Assembly (NCBI GenBank): GCA_030692765.1
Contig: JAUYUB010000010.1
Coordinates: 62,001-126,000 of the forward strand
Source of the DNA: Sulfuricurvum sp.
GTDB lineage: Bacteria > Campylobacterota > Campylobacteria > Campylobacterales > Sulfurimonadaceae
DNA length: 64,000 nt
Direction: 5' to 3'
Made by a program: the position numbers and the translations under genes. Positions within the stretch are counted from its first letter, which is position 1. The number at the start of each line of letters is the position of its first letter. Below the pieces are notes generated by a model. That model was given only the letters and a program-made list of their open reading frames with translations. It was not told where the DNA came from and did no database searches. Below, in pieces: positions 24,295 through 34,173 of the stretch.

Positions 24295-26277
24295 ATGATA
24301 CAACTAACTTTGATATTAATGACGCTTTTAAGTAGCGTTCTTTTTGCAACTGAATTACCCAATAAATGCAGCCGAGATCAAAATCCCAATGAATTTACCA
24401 TACTAAGCTATCATGAAATATCCAACAAAAGCGAAACATTGGATTCAAACTATGCGGTAGCTCCCTCAGATTTTGATCAACAGATACGTTGGTTGATGGA
24501 TAACGGTTATCACTTTATCGGTATTGATGCTATATTGAAGTATCGAAAGAGCGGAAAAGCTCTCCCCTCTAAAGCTGTTTTGATGACGTTTGATGATGGG
24601 TATCAGTCCGTTTACGCCAATGCGTATCCAATAATCAAGAAATATAAGATTCCTGTTGTCATCGCGCTGGTGGGCAGTTGGATGAGAGAAAAAGAGAACG
24701 TCGATTTTGATGGACATACCATCGCTCGGGACAAGTTTTTAAGTCAAGAGGAACTTAAAGAGATGGTAGGAAGCGGCCTCGTAGAAATCGCAAGCCATAC
24801 CCATTCTCTGCACAAAGGGATAATGGGTAATCCGCAAGGCAATATGCAGCCCGCAGCAAAAACACGCCAATGGTTAGCCAAAAGCCAAAAATATGAAGAT
24901 GAAAAAAGTTATCAACAACGTATTTATACTGATTTATTAGAAAATAATACTTTTTTAACGCAGTACACCGGACAAAAACCCCGTGTCATCGTTTGGCCTT
25001 ATGGACACTACAATAAAACGGTGCGTACAATCGCGCAACAGCTTGGGATGCCTATAGGTCTGACACTTGATGATGGAAGTAATACCAAAATCACTCCCTT
25101 ATGGGGGCTTCGACGGATATTGGTTGCTAAAGATATGACCCTCAAAGATCTAGAACTCGATATGAAATTACGCAATGCGAATCTCACCGATGATGATCGC
25201 ACTACCAAAGCGGCTCATATTGATTTGGATTATATTTATGATGCCAATCCTGAACAGCAGGAGAGAAATCTAGGCGATTTGCTGGAACGTATCAAGAAGC
25301 TGGGTATTAATACCGTTTATTTGCAAGCTTTTGCCGATCCAGATGGCGATGGGGCTGCGGACTATGTCTATTTTCCCAATCGCAATATTCCGATGCGCAG
25401 TGATTTCTTTAATCATGCCTCATGGCAAATCGTAACACGCACCCAAGTCAAGCGCATCTATGCATGGATGCCAATGCTAGCATGGCAATTACCGAAAAAC
25501 AATCCGGCTGCAAAAGATAAGGTTGTAACCCTCAAAATTGATACCGAACATCTCAATATGGGATATCCGAGACTCTCTCCTTTTTCACCAGGCGCCCAGA
25601 AAGTCATCCGGGAAATCTATGAAGATTTAGCAAAATTGTCTCGTATTGATGGAATTATTTTTCATGATGATGTGACGTTAACGGACTATGAAGATGATAG
25701 CAAGTTTGCTCGATCACATTACAAAAAATGGGGATTACCTGCCAGTGTGGCAAAAATCAAAGCCAACAGAGCAGCCTATGACAAGTGGTGTACGCTTAAA
25801 ACAGATTGTTTGGATGATTTTGCACTTCAGTTGGCAGGTATAGTACGCGATGGCCATCCAGGACTCAAAACAACCCGCAATTTGTACGCTGAAGTAGCTT
25901 CCAATTGGTTTGCCCAAGAGTGGTACGGAGAAGGTTTGACTCAGTCTCTCAAAAAGTATGATTACACAGCCATAATGGCAATGCCGTATATGGAAAAAGC
26001 AGAGGATAAGAAGAAATTTTACGAGAGTATTGTGGACAATGTCAAGCAAGAAGAGTGTGGACTTGAACGTACCGTCATGGAACTACAGACAGTAAATTGG
26101 AGAAATAATGAGCCAATCTCACCTAAAGAGTTGAGCGATACGATAAAAGAGTTATACGATATGGGTATTCATCATATCGCGTATTATCCGGATAATGTTT
26201 TTAAGAATATTCCAGACGCTGAACGTATTAATCAAGATTTTGCGCAAAAATCGCAGCGCATGCATGTGTATAAGTAA
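24295..26277 (+). CDS. pgaB: Poly-beta-1,6-N-acetylglucosamine N-deacetylase PgaB
   Basis: 660 residues. Signal peptide (about 1-18, no lipobox, unlike E. coli PgaB). A NodB-type deacetylase domain follows (about 30-280) with the metal and catalytic motifs TFDDGY (Asp100, Asp101) and SHTHSLH (His168, His173). The C-terminal GHL glycoside-hydrolase-like domain (about 310-650) includes HDDVTLTDYED. It partially deacetylates the PNAG exopolysaccharide in the periplasm before export. The next gene, pgaC, begins nine bases on. Confidence 0.93.
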   Translation: MIQLTLILMTLLSSVLFATELPNKCSRDQNPNEFTILSYHEISNKSETLDSNYAVAPSDFDQQIRWLMDNGYHFIGIDAILKYRKSGKALPSKAVLMTFDDGYQSVYANAYPIIKKYKIPVVIALVGSWMREKENVDFDGHTIARDKFLSQEELKEMVGSGLVEIASHTHSLHKGIMGNPQGNMQPAAKTRQWLAKSQKYEDEKSYQQRIYTDLLENNTFLTQYTGQKPRVIVWPYGHYNKTVRTIAQQLGMPIGLTLDDGSNTKITPLWGLRRILVAKDMTLKDLELDMKLRNANLTDDDRTTKAAHIDLDYIYDANPEQQERNLGDLLERIKKLGINTVYLQAFADPDGDGAADYVYFPNRNIPMRSDFFNHASWQIVTRTQVKRIYAWMPMLAWQLPKNNPAAKDKVVTLKIDTEHLNMGYPRLSPFSPGAQKVIREIYEDLAKLSRIDGIIFHDDVTLTDYEDDSKFARSHYKKWGLPASVAKIKANRAAYDKWCTLKTDCLDDFALQLAGIVRDGHPGLKTTRNLYAEVASNWFAQEWYGEGLTQSLKKYDYTAIMAMPYMEKAEDKKKFYESIVDNVKQEECGLERTVMELQTVNWRNNEPISPKELSDTIKELYDMGIHHIAYYPDNVFKNIPDAERINQDFAQKSQRMHVYK

Positions 26278-26286
26278 AAAGGATTT

Positions 26287-27582
26287 TTGATGACGTTTAC
26301 TATTTTATTGCATCTAATATGGCATACACTGTTAGGTTTTATCTTCTATTATCCCCTCTTTATGTCCAGTTTCTGGATCATAGGGGCAATCTTTTTTTAT
26401 TACAAAAACGAACGGCCTTACGCTAAATACACCATTCCTCCCCTCAGAGACAAAGAGAGCTGGCAGGGAGTAAGTATTTTGATCCCTTGCTACAACGAAG
26501 AGCAAAATGCGGTCGAAACCATTTCGTATGCTCTCAACGTAGATTATCCGGAGTTTGAAGTCATTGCTATTAACGATGGAAGTAAAGACAACACTTTAGA
26601 GATATTGGTGGATTTAGCCAAAAATAATCCAAAATTAAAAGTGGTTAATCTAGCCGAAAATCAAGGTAAAGCGTTAGCGCTTCAAGCAGGTTCATTGCTC
26701 GCAAAATATGAGTATTTGGTGTGTATTGACGGGGATGCTCTTATTGATAAGCATTGTGTCCATTGGATGGTGAAGCATTTTATCCGTTATCCACAAGTTG
26801 CTGCCGTAACGGGAAATCCCCGAATACGCAATCGTTCGACGCTGTTAGGCAAAATTCAGGTTGGCGAATTTTCGTCGATTGTTGGTATGATCAAACGTGC
26901 ACAGCGCAGTTTTGGACGGATATTTACCGTTTCAGGGGTTATTACCGGTTTTCGTAAAGCTGCCGTACATGAAGTGGGCTATTGGAGTCCCGATGTTCTG
27001 ACCGAAGATATTGATATTTCGTGGAAACTGCAACGCAACGGCTGGGATGTACGCTTTGAGCCTCGCTCTTTGGTCTGGATTTTAATGCCAGAAACCCTGA
27101 GCGGATTATGGAAACAGCGCTTGCGTTGGGCTATGGGCGGGGTTCAAGTCATGTTTAAAAATTTCACCGTTTTGTTTCGTCCCAAACAAACCCATCTTTG
27201 GGGGCTGATGGTTGAGCTGATGCTCAGTACGATTTGGGCTTACAGTATGGTGCTGGTGTTTACGGTTTGGTTTCTTAGTTTGTTTATACCGATGTCCTAT
27301 GTCATGCCATCTCATTCACCTATTTTACCCGATGAAACCAGCGTTATTTTAATCGGTGCATGTTTGATGCAATTTGCTGTGAGCAAATGGCTCGATGGCC
27401 ATTATGATGAGGGGTTGGGGAAAAACTATTTTTGGATGATCTGGTATCCGTTTGTCTATTGGCTGCTGAATTTATTTACCGCGGTCACCGCTTTCCCAAA
27501 AGTTTTATTGAGTAAAAAAGGTCGGGCTCGATGGGTAAGCCCAGACCGTGGTGCGCACCAAAAGTTAACTAAAAAAGGTTAG
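26287..27582 (+). CDS. pgaC: Poly-beta-1,6-N-acetylglucosamine synthase PgaC
   Basis: 431 residues, family 2 processive glycosyltransferase of the inner membrane. Two N-terminal membrane segments, then the catalytic domain with NDGS (Asp97), IDGD (Asp148/Asp150), TED (239-241, catalytic base Asp241) and the QRLRW motif (277-281), then about three C-terminal membrane segments. It polymerises UDP-GlcNAc into PNAG together with PgaD. AAGGA precedes the ATG. Confidence 0.95.
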   Translation: MMTFTILLHLIWHTLLGFIFYYPLFMSSFWIIGAIFFYYKNERPYAKYTIPPLRDKESWQGVSILIPCYNEEQNAVETISYALNVDYPEFEVIAINDGSKDNTLEILVDLAKNNPKLKVVNLAENQGKALALQAGSLLAKYEYLVCIDGDALIDKHCVHWMVKHFIRYPQVAAVTGNPRIRNRSTLLGKIQVGEFSSIVGMIKRAQRSFGRIFTVSGVITGFRKAAVHEVGYWSPDVLTEDIDISWKLQRNGWDVRFEPRSLVWILMPETLSGLWKQRLRWAMGGVQVMFKNFTVLFRPKQTHLWGLMVELMLSTIWAYSMVLVFTVWFLSLFIPMSYVMPSHSPILPDETSVILIGACLMQFAVSKWLDGHYDEGLGKNYFWMIWYPFVYWLLNLFTAVTAFPKVLLSKKGRARWVSPDRGAHQKLTKKG

Positions 27583-28029
27583 ATGAAGATGGAAACGCTA
27601 ATTATTAATAAACGCCGTGAGTTACCTAAAACCAAAAGGATCCTGTGGGATATCGCTACCCTATTGCTTTGGATAGGTTTTATCTATTTGTGGAAACCTG
27701 TACTGATAATATTTTATAAAATCATTACGTTAAAAGTACCGGGTGAAGAAATTGCGGATTGGATTTTTGAAAATATCAGCAGTGTGACTTTTGAACATGC
27801 CATCATCTTATTGATCACAACACCGACTATTTTGTTTATCTTGTCAAGGTTGAACCGGCATCAGGCTCCAAGTGAGCATTTGCTCTATGATTCCAAAGAT
27901 TATGCCGATTACTTCCATTTAGAAGATACCCATTTGCAGCAATGTACGAATAGCCAATTGGTGACAGTTTACCATGATACACACGGTCATATCATCCGCT
28001 TGGAAGATCAAATCAAAAAAAACCATTAA
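27583..28029 (+). CDS. pgaD: PgaD-like accessory subunit of PNAG synthase
   Basis: 148 residues with two membrane segments (about 21-45 and 71-90) and a short cytoplasmic tail, immediately after the pgaC stop. In E. coli, PgaC and PgaD together bind c-di-GMP to become active; whether that holds here is inference. Sequence similarity to PgaD is weak, so the call rests mainly on topology and position. Confidence 0.8.
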   Translation: MKMETLIINKRRELPKTKRILWDIATLLLWIGFIYLWKPVLIIFYKIITLKVPGEEIADWIFENISSVTFEHAIILLITTPTILFILSRLNRHQAPSEHLLYDSKDYADYFHLEDTHLQQCTNSQLVTVYHDTHGHIIRLEDQIKKNH

Positions 28030-28035
28030 ATCCAT

Positions 28036-28902
28036 ATGAGACATCATATCTTTCTAGAAATCTTACTATTAGTATCTTATCCCCTCCATGCCCTAACGCT
28101 CAGTGACAGCGATACACCGCTAAGTGCTAAAAAAATATCCGTCTATAAAATTAACCCTGAAAGTAAATATCATAATTATGGTTCAGGTTTATTTTACAAC
28201 ACACCAAGTGTAAAACTAAAAGTTGAAGATTCTGACACAGTATTTAAAACAGGTAGTATTGTAGAAATCGCTCCTTTTAAATCTCCCCTATACCTAAAAG
28301 TTGGTGGTAATTACCTCAATCAAAATAGTCACAAAAATAATTCTATTGTCAATAACGTCAGTCAATACTCAAATGGGCTTGCTCTGGGTTACCTACCTTC
28401 TAATGATCTGTCTGTAGAGCTAGGTCACAGCATCAGTAAGATAACCGGTTATGAACCGATTACAAATGCCAAATCTGAAACACTCACAACAAAAGACACC
28501 TATATTCAAATTGGTAAACGTTTTGAAACACCCATCGGCACCATAGACACGCTACTCAATCAAAGGCAAATCTATAATACACTTTCGAAAAAGGAAATAG
28601 AGTCTTATTCTAGTAGTTTCGACTATTATTTAAGTGACAAGATTAGATTGAATTATTTGTACACACAAAACCAAAATACTACCCACAATGGATATTCTCT
28701 AAATTACAGCTACTTTACGACTGAGTACACCCAAAACATTTCCCAAGAAAGCTATCATATTAGTATGGGTTTACAAGCAAAATTCTCGGATATTTTTGAT
28801 TTTTCAAGCTATAAACTGCCAGCAAAGAAAAAGAAACACCTTTCAAAATCACATAAGTTTGATGATATCATTTTGCAGGACAATATGAAAATTCGTATGT
28901 AA
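28036..28902 (+). CDS. Secreted, probably outer-membrane beta-barrel protein of the pga locus, unknown family
   Basis: 288 residues, six bases after pgaD. An N-terminal signal peptide (about 1-19, HHIFLEILLLVSYPLHA) is followed by many amphipathic strands ending in turns rich in Asn, Ser and Thr: GLALGYLPSNDLSVELGHSI, YIQIGKRFETPIGTID, SSSFDYYLSDKIRLNYLYTQ, YSLNYSYFTTEYTQNISQ and YHISMGLQAKF. The C-terminus is Lys-rich, not a classical barrel end. It has none of the TPR repeats of PgaA and is far shorter (PgaA is about 800 residues). Base composition looks more AT-rich than its neighbours. It takes the place where an export porin would be expected. Function unproven. Confidence 0.65.
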   Translation: MRHHIFLEILLLVSYPLHALTLSDSDTPLSAKKISVYKINPESKYHNYGSGLFYNTPSVKLKVEDSDTVFKTGSIVEIAPFKSPLYLKVGGNYLNQNSHKNNSIVNNVSQYSNGLALGYLPSNDLSVELGHSISKITGYEPITNAKSETLTTKDTYIQIGKRFETPIGTIDTLLNQRQIYNTLSKKEIESYSSSFDYYLSDKIRLNYLYTQNQNTTHNGYSLNYSYFTTEYTQNISQESYHISMGLQAKFSDIFDFSSYKLPAKKKKHLSKSHKFDDIILQDNMKIRM

Positions 28903-28913
28903 GGAAGGTTAAA

Positions 28914-30032
28914 TTACTTTTTCTTCAAATGGACCAATGTCTCATAATGTTGGGTATGCGGGAACATATCAAACAACTGAACTTTCACGCACTCATACGA
29001 TTTCAACCACTCCAAATCTTTGGCAAGACTCACTGCATTACAGCTTGAGTACATAATATCATTAGGCGAGACTCTCTCCAGCCATTTGCACAACTCTTGA
29101 CCCAATCCTCTGCGTGGAGGATTGACGATCACTACATCGGGGGCTTTTGAAGTTTCTGTGCTAAAACTCACCGCGTCAAGTGCTTTGAACGACAATGTCT
29201 CAATACCCAAAAGTTGTGCAGACTCTTTGGCACATTCGATTGCCTCGTTCTCAATCTCTACTCCAATGACGTTGCGCTCATTATTTGCCACATGCAGTGC
29301 AAATCCTCCCACCCCGCAAAAAAGATCGATAATTGTTTTTGCTTGTAATTCATCCGTCCATTTTGCCACAGTTTTATAAAGCTTCGCCGCCACTTCAGGG
29401 TTGGTTTGAAAAAAACTTTTTGGTCGTATAAAGAGAGGTATTTCATTGAGCTTTTCTTCAAGACGTGTTTGATCCGTAAGAAATATTTCTTCGTCCCCTT
29501 CCAAAATCGCCATGTGTACGGGCTGTATATTTACCGTGATCACTTTTAGTTCAGGAGCTGTGGCGATGAGCGTCTCAAGATTCCCCTGCAGTCTTGAAAT
29601 AACCCCGTGAGAACGCAGGACAAAGCGCAGCAGCATCTCGCCGTTATGGAAACTACGCGTTAGCAATACGTATTTAAGCTCCCCCTTTTTCTTTTTGACA
29701 TCATAGGCTTTAATCCCCAAAGATCTCAGCCAGTTTTGAACATGTTCCAACACTTGCTGCATACTGACATCGTATAAAGGGCATCCAATCAAACTTACTT
29801 CTTCAGAAAGTCCAAGTACAATCCCCTCTTCACCGTTGCTGGCTACCATCTTGGCTTTATTGCGAAATCCTTTGATCCCACTGGAGGTTGGTTTTAACCA
29901 CTCCTGCACATCAAAAGCTTCCAATACTTTATGCAAATTGGCACTTTTCTCGGTTAACTGCTCTGCATAAAACAGATCAATCATGGAGCAGGAGTGACAC
30001 ACCTGCGTATCGTAATAAGAACAAAAACTCAT
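28914..30032 (-). CDS. rlmC: 23S rRNA (uracil-5)-methyltransferase, RlmC type
   Basis: 372 residues. The four iron-sulfur cysteines fit RlmC spacing: Cys4, Cys12, Cys15 and Cys84 (E. coli 3, 11, 14, 87). The methyltransferase domain has IIDLFCGVGGFALH and the catalytic nucleophile region IMYSSCNAVSLAKDL, then ETLVHL at the end. There is no TRAM domain, which also favours RlmC over RlmD. It makes m5U in 23S rRNA. It overlaps mfd by one base. Confidence 0.85.
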   Translation of the reverse strand: MSFCSYYDTQVCHSCSMIDLFYAEQLTEKSANLHKVLEAFDVQEWLKPTSSGIKGFRNKAKMVASNGEEGIVLGLSEEVSLIGCPLYDVSMQQVLEHVQNWLRSLGIKAYDVKKKKGELKYVLLTRSFHNGEMLLRFVLRSHGVISRLQGNLETLIATAPELKVITVNIQPVHMAILEGDEEIFLTDQTRLEEKLNEIPLFIRPKSFFQTNPEVAAKLYKTVAKWTDELQAKTIIDLFCGVGGFALHVANNERNVIGVEIENEAIECAKESAQLLGIETLSFKALDAVSFSTETSKAPDVVIVNPPRRGLGQELCKWLERVSPNDIMYSSCNAVSLAKDLEWLKSYECVKVQLFDMFPHTQHYETLVHLKKK

Positions 30033-33019
30033 TATAAAACCTTCGGTTTTGCGGTACGTAAATAGTGCAGTACCGTGGCGATCAAATCATCATCATCTTT
30101 GCTCTTGCTTTGTAAGGTCTCTTTGGAACCGTTGAGATACTCAATCGTAATATTTTGATTGTAGTTGCCGACCATTTTTATCTTCTTTTCAATACTAAGC
30201 AGTTTAATCACCATAATCTCAAAAAACTGCTTGGTCGGGTTGTCCAGTTTGCCAAAACGATCCCCGACCTCTTCTTCGATCTCATAAATCTCGGTAGGCT
30301 CTTCACAATGACTGAGACGTCGATAGAGTTCAAGCCGTAATCGGTCTTCGCGTACGACCTCATCGCTGATAAAGGCGCTTACGGTGAGTTTTATGTCCAC
30401 TTTTGCCCGTACAGTAGTCGTTTGATTGGTGAGAATCTTGATCGCGTCTTCGAGCATGCGCAAATAAAGCGCATATCCGATATTTTTAATATGACCGCTT
30501 TGGGCATCCCCTACGAGATTTCCACCACCACGTATTTCGAGATCATGATGCGCCAACATCGATCCGCTTCCCAAAAAGGAGTTCGATTCCAGTGCCACAA
30601 GCCGTTTCTTTGCCTCTTCAGTGAGATTATCTTTATCATCTACAATAAAGTAGGCATACCCCTCAATGTGTCCACGCCCTACACGCCCTCTTAGCTGATG
30701 CAAATCTGCCATCCCGAATCGATCCGCTCCATCGATAATCATCGTATTGACCGTGGGCATATGAATCCCCGATTCGATGATCGAGGTTGCCAGCAATACA
30801 TCGTATTCACGATCCTCGAATTTTTTGAGTTCCTCTTCGGTCACTGTAGCACTGATTTGAGAGTGGAGGATCAAGATACGCAGATTTGGGAGAATCGCTT
30901 TAAGCTCTCCCGATTTAATCACCATCGAGTCAATCGAGTTGTGTACGTAGAAGAGCTGACCGCCGCGACGAAGCTCACGCAAGATTACTTCTTTGATCAG
31001 CATCTCATCGTAGTTTTTAACAAACGTACGCACACCCAGACGTTCACTCGGAGGGGTTAATAATTCACTCATGGTTTTTATAGAACTAAGTGCTTGATTG
31101 AGACTGCGAGGGATCGGTGTGGCACTCATAGAGAGAAGATGGACATTATCATAGAGGGATTTGAGTTTCTCTTTTTGTTTGACCCCAAACTTGTGCTCTT
31201 CATCGATGATAACCAGCCCAAGCTTCGCACAGCTGACATTGAACAGCGCATGTGTACCGACAACACAATCTATCTCACCAGAAGAAAGGGCTTTTAGTGT
31301 TGCGGTTTTTTCTTTTGCAGTGACAAAACGGTCCAGTTTGGCAACGCGTAATCCAAATGCTCCCAGTCTGGTTTTAAGCGAGGTGAAGTGCTGTGAACTC
31401 AATAGGGTCGTAGGTACGACCAATAAGGTCTGATACCCTCCACGTGCGGCAGTAAAAATAGCGTTCATAGCCACTTCGGTTTTTCCAAAACCAACATCAC
31501 CGCTGAGAAGACGATCCATGATATGCCCAGAGCCCAAATTGCTGACTATCGAAGCTATTGCGCTGGTTTGGTCAGGGGTATAATCAAACCCTGCTGCATT
31601 TTGAAAACGGCGCAGTTCTCCTGCATCGACATTCATCACCGATGCTTTGATCAATGCACGGCTTGCCGCAATGCCAACAATCTCTGACGCAATCTCAAAC
31701 AGGCGCATACGCACAGACTCTTTAAGTTTTCCAAAGCTCCCTTTGCCCAGACGATCAAGGACAGGTAGTGATCCCGATGCGATATAACGATCAATAGCAT
31801 CGAGGTTTTCAACCGGAAGGAGCAGTTTGTCATCCCCCATATATTTGAGAACAACAAAATCTTTGATCGCACCCAATATCTCTGCTTGCTCAATCCCCTC
31901 AAATATCCCTACGCCGTACTCTTCGTGGACAACGTAATCCCCTACTTTAAGATCATCCAACAAAATCGAGGTTTTACGGCGGCGGCGTTTTTTCTCATGT
32001 TTATTAAGTGAAACGATCACCTCATCGGGACCGATTAGATTTAAAACCATACCAGCTGTTTTTACCAATAAGCCCGTAAGATCAAAAATCCCCGCCGCTT
32101 TGAGCTGCATCTCATTGGCTGCGATGATCGTGAACTTTTTCTTCTTATGAACACCGCGAAGTATTTCCAAATTAGGGGCAATCAATGATGAATAGTTCAC
32201 CGCGTCGGGGATAACAGCGCACTCCAAATGTTCTCTTGGCAACACTGGATGATTCATCCCGTATGATTCATCCAAGAGGCTTTTCATTTCGCGTAAGCGC
32301 ATCACATTTTTGCCCAATGTGAAATCACTCCCCTCATCGCCTAAAACCCAAAATCCTAACGATGCGATGTCTTTGACAAAACTGTCACTTTCACAGGAAG
32401 AAATATCTTTTTCAAAACGGCTATATTGGGCCTCGTCCAGAGAGAAAAAAGCACTCGTCACACTAATAGACGCCAATTCTTCTGAAAGAGTACGCTGTGT
32501 CTCTACATCAAAGGCTTTGATCTCTTCTATTTCATCGTCAAACAAACTGATACGATGCGGATTTTCTTCACCAGGGATATAAATATCCAAAATATCACCG
32601 CGATGAGAGACTTCGCCCTCCATCTCTACCATATCTACAAACGTATATCCCCAACGCAATAATGTCTGCTTTAAATCAGTCAAATCAATACGGGAAGCAA
32701 ACTCGATATCGATGGATTGCAATAATCCCTCTTTTGGCATAGGGTACAAAAGCGTTTTAAGCGGTGAAATAACCAACGGTTTTTTGTCTGCTTTATAATA
32801 GGTACGCAATGCTGTAAAAAGGGCGAACAGCTCTTCACCAAATGGGCGTAAATCGTCCATATACATGGCACGAAAATCAGGAAAGATAACCGTATCGATA
32901 TCTAAAAATCTGGCAACATCTGACAGCTCTCCCGCTTCTTTTGCATCCTCACAGACGATGATATCGCATCGATTTTTAGGATTGTTTTTTAGATATTCGT
33001 AAAATCGCTCTTGTGACAT
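30032..33019 (-). CDS. mfd: Transcription-repair coupling factor Mfd
   Basis: 995 residues. Order: UvrB-homologous N-terminal module (about 1-320), the RNA-polymerase-interacting domain beginning DLKVGDYVVHEEYGVGIFEGI, the RecG-like translocase with LLSGDVGFGKTEVA and IIDEEHKFGV, the RGRVGRG motif VI, and a C-terminal TRCF domain. It removes stalled RNA polymerase and recruits UvrA. It is a little shorter than E. coli Mfd, as usual in Campylobacterota. It overlaps folC by one base. Confidence 0.96.
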   Translation of the reverse strand: MSQERFYEYLKNNPKNRCDIIVCEDAKEAGELSDVARFLDIDTVIFPDFRAMYMDDLRPFGEELFALFTALRTYYKADKKPLVISPLKTLLYPMPKEGLLQSIDIEFASRIDLTDLKQTLLRWGYTFVDMVEMEGEVSHRGDILDIYIPGEENPHRISLFDDEIEEIKAFDVETQRTLSEELASISVTSAFFSLDEAQYSRFEKDISSCESDSFVKDIASLGFWVLGDEGSDFTLGKNVMRLREMKSLLDESYGMNHPVLPREHLECAVIPDAVNYSSLIAPNLEILRGVHKKKKFTIIAANEMQLKAAGIFDLTGLLVKTAGMVLNLIGPDEVIVSLNKHEKKRRRRKTSILLDDLKVGDYVVHEEYGVGIFEGIEQAEILGAIKDFVVLKYMGDDKLLLPVENLDAIDRYIASGSLPVLDRLGKGSFGKLKESVRMRLFEIASEIVGIAASRALIKASVMNVDAGELRRFQNAAGFDYTPDQTSAIASIVSNLGSGHIMDRLLSGDVGFGKTEVAMNAIFTAARGGYQTLLVVPTTLLSSQHFTSLKTRLGAFGLRVAKLDRFVTAKEKTATLKALSSGEIDCVVGTHALFNVSCAKLGLVIIDEEHKFGVKQKEKLKSLYDNVHLLSMSATPIPRSLNQALSSIKTMSELLTPPSERLGVRTFVKNYDEMLIKEVILRELRRGGQLFYVHNSIDSMVIKSGELKAILPNLRILILHSQISATVTEEELKKFEDREYDVLLATSIIESGIHMPTVNTMIIDGADRFGMADLHQLRGRVGRGHIEGYAYFIVDDKDNLTEEAKKRLVALESNSFLGSGSMLAHHDLEIRGGGNLVGDAQSGHIKNIGYALYLRMLEDAIKILTNQTTTVRAKVDIKLTVSAFISDEVVREDRLRLELYRRLSHCEEPTEIYEIEEEVGDRFGKLDNPTKQFFEIMVIKLLSIEKKIKMVGNYNQNITIEYLNGSKETLQSKSKDDDDLIATVLHYLRTAKPKVL

Positions 33020-34173
33020 TATGGGTTATTCATCCTCTTTAAAAATGCTTCGGCTACACTGAAGGAACCAAAGACGAGATATTCTTTCTTCGGATCTATG
33101 GATTCAAACAATTCATATTTCAGCGCCATCTCTTCTAAAACAGACTCCAGTAAAGGGCGAGCGACAATACGCTCCTCTTCTACGGAAATAATCGCCACTG
33201 TATCAATGATCGGAGCCAAAAGGCTCAGAATCTGGCGATAGTCTTTGTCTGCATAGCTGTTGTAGATCAGTGTTATCTTTTGGTCCATAAACTCTTGAGC
33301 AATTGCGCTTGAGGCAAGGGCATTATGCCCAACATCCAGCGTTACATTCGGTAAAATCCGACTAAGCCTTCCAAAAAGAGCATTTTGATCAAAATAGGCT
33401 TCTTGCACTGTATAGCCCAATAACTCAAACGCTGCCATTGCAAGTACGCAATTATCGCGTAAATAATCGCTGAGTTTATTTTTTTTGGCAAGTTGTAATC
33501 CTAGAGAATCTATCCGTGTATTTGTACGTTCCTGCAGCTTATACAAGGATGTGTTTTTACTTAATGCGATCTCGAGGGCTATCCTCTCAACCTCATCGTG
33601 TTTTTGAATCCCCAAGAGAGCTTGGGAACGCATACTGCGCAGTTTCGTCGATGCGATCGATTCAATCGTTGAACCTAGAAATGCGGCATGATCAAAATCA
33701 ATGGGGGTAAAGATGCTGAGTACCTTATCAAAAACATTGGTCGCATCAAACTCACCGCCAAGTCCTGCTTCCAGGACAACATACTCACACGTTTCAAACG
33801 CCACCATTGCCAACAATGTCGTGTACTCAAAATAGCTCAACGCTTCTGCGGTTTGAGTGTCCAAAAATCCCATAAGTTTTTCATGTGCCGTTGCCAAACG
33901 AGTATCAGCAATATTTTCGCCATCAATCCAGATCCGCTCATTAAACTGCATGATATGCGGAGAAGTATAATGCCCCGTTTTTTTACCCAAACGATGTAAG
34001 GCAGTAGCCAAGAACCGTCCTGTACTCCCCTTTCCGTTCGTTCCCACAATATGAATAATCTTTGGAAGATGCAGTAAATGGGCAATAGTTTTATACGCTT
34101 TTGGGAACCGATCATAATCAATAACATCGTAAAAAAGTGGTTTTGAGGCTAAAAACGATTCGAGATCCATCAT
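33019..34173 (-). CDS. folC: Dihydrofolate/folylpolyglutamate synthase
   Basis: 384 residues, Mur-ligase-type ATPase. P-loop VGTNGKGSTGRFLA, GHYTSPHIMQFNERI and the EAGLGGEFDATNVF motif identify FolC. It adds glutamate to dihydropteroate and folates. Its start overlaps the diguanylate cyclase stop by four bases. The lptE-GGDEF-folC-mfd order resembles that around the Campylobacter jejuni folC/leuS genes. Confidence 0.92.
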   Translation of the reverse strand: MMDLESFLASKPLFYDVIDYDRFPKAYKTIAHLLHLPKIIHIVGTNGKGSTGRFLATALHRLGKKTGHYTSPHIMQFNERIWIDGENIADTRLATAHEKLMGFLDTQTAEALSYFEYTTLLAMVAFETCEYVVLEAGLGGEFDATNVFDKVLSIFTPIDFDHAAFLGSTIESIASTKLRSMRSQALLGIQKHDEVERIALEIALSKNTSLYKLQERTNTRIDSLGLQLAKKNKLSDYLRDNCVLAMAAFELLGYTVQEAYFDQNALFGRLSRILPNVTLDVGHNALASSAIAQEFMDQKITLIYNSYADKDYRQILSLLAPIIDTVAIISVEEERIVARPLLESVLEEMALKYELFESIDPKKEYLVFGSFSVAEAFLKRMNNP

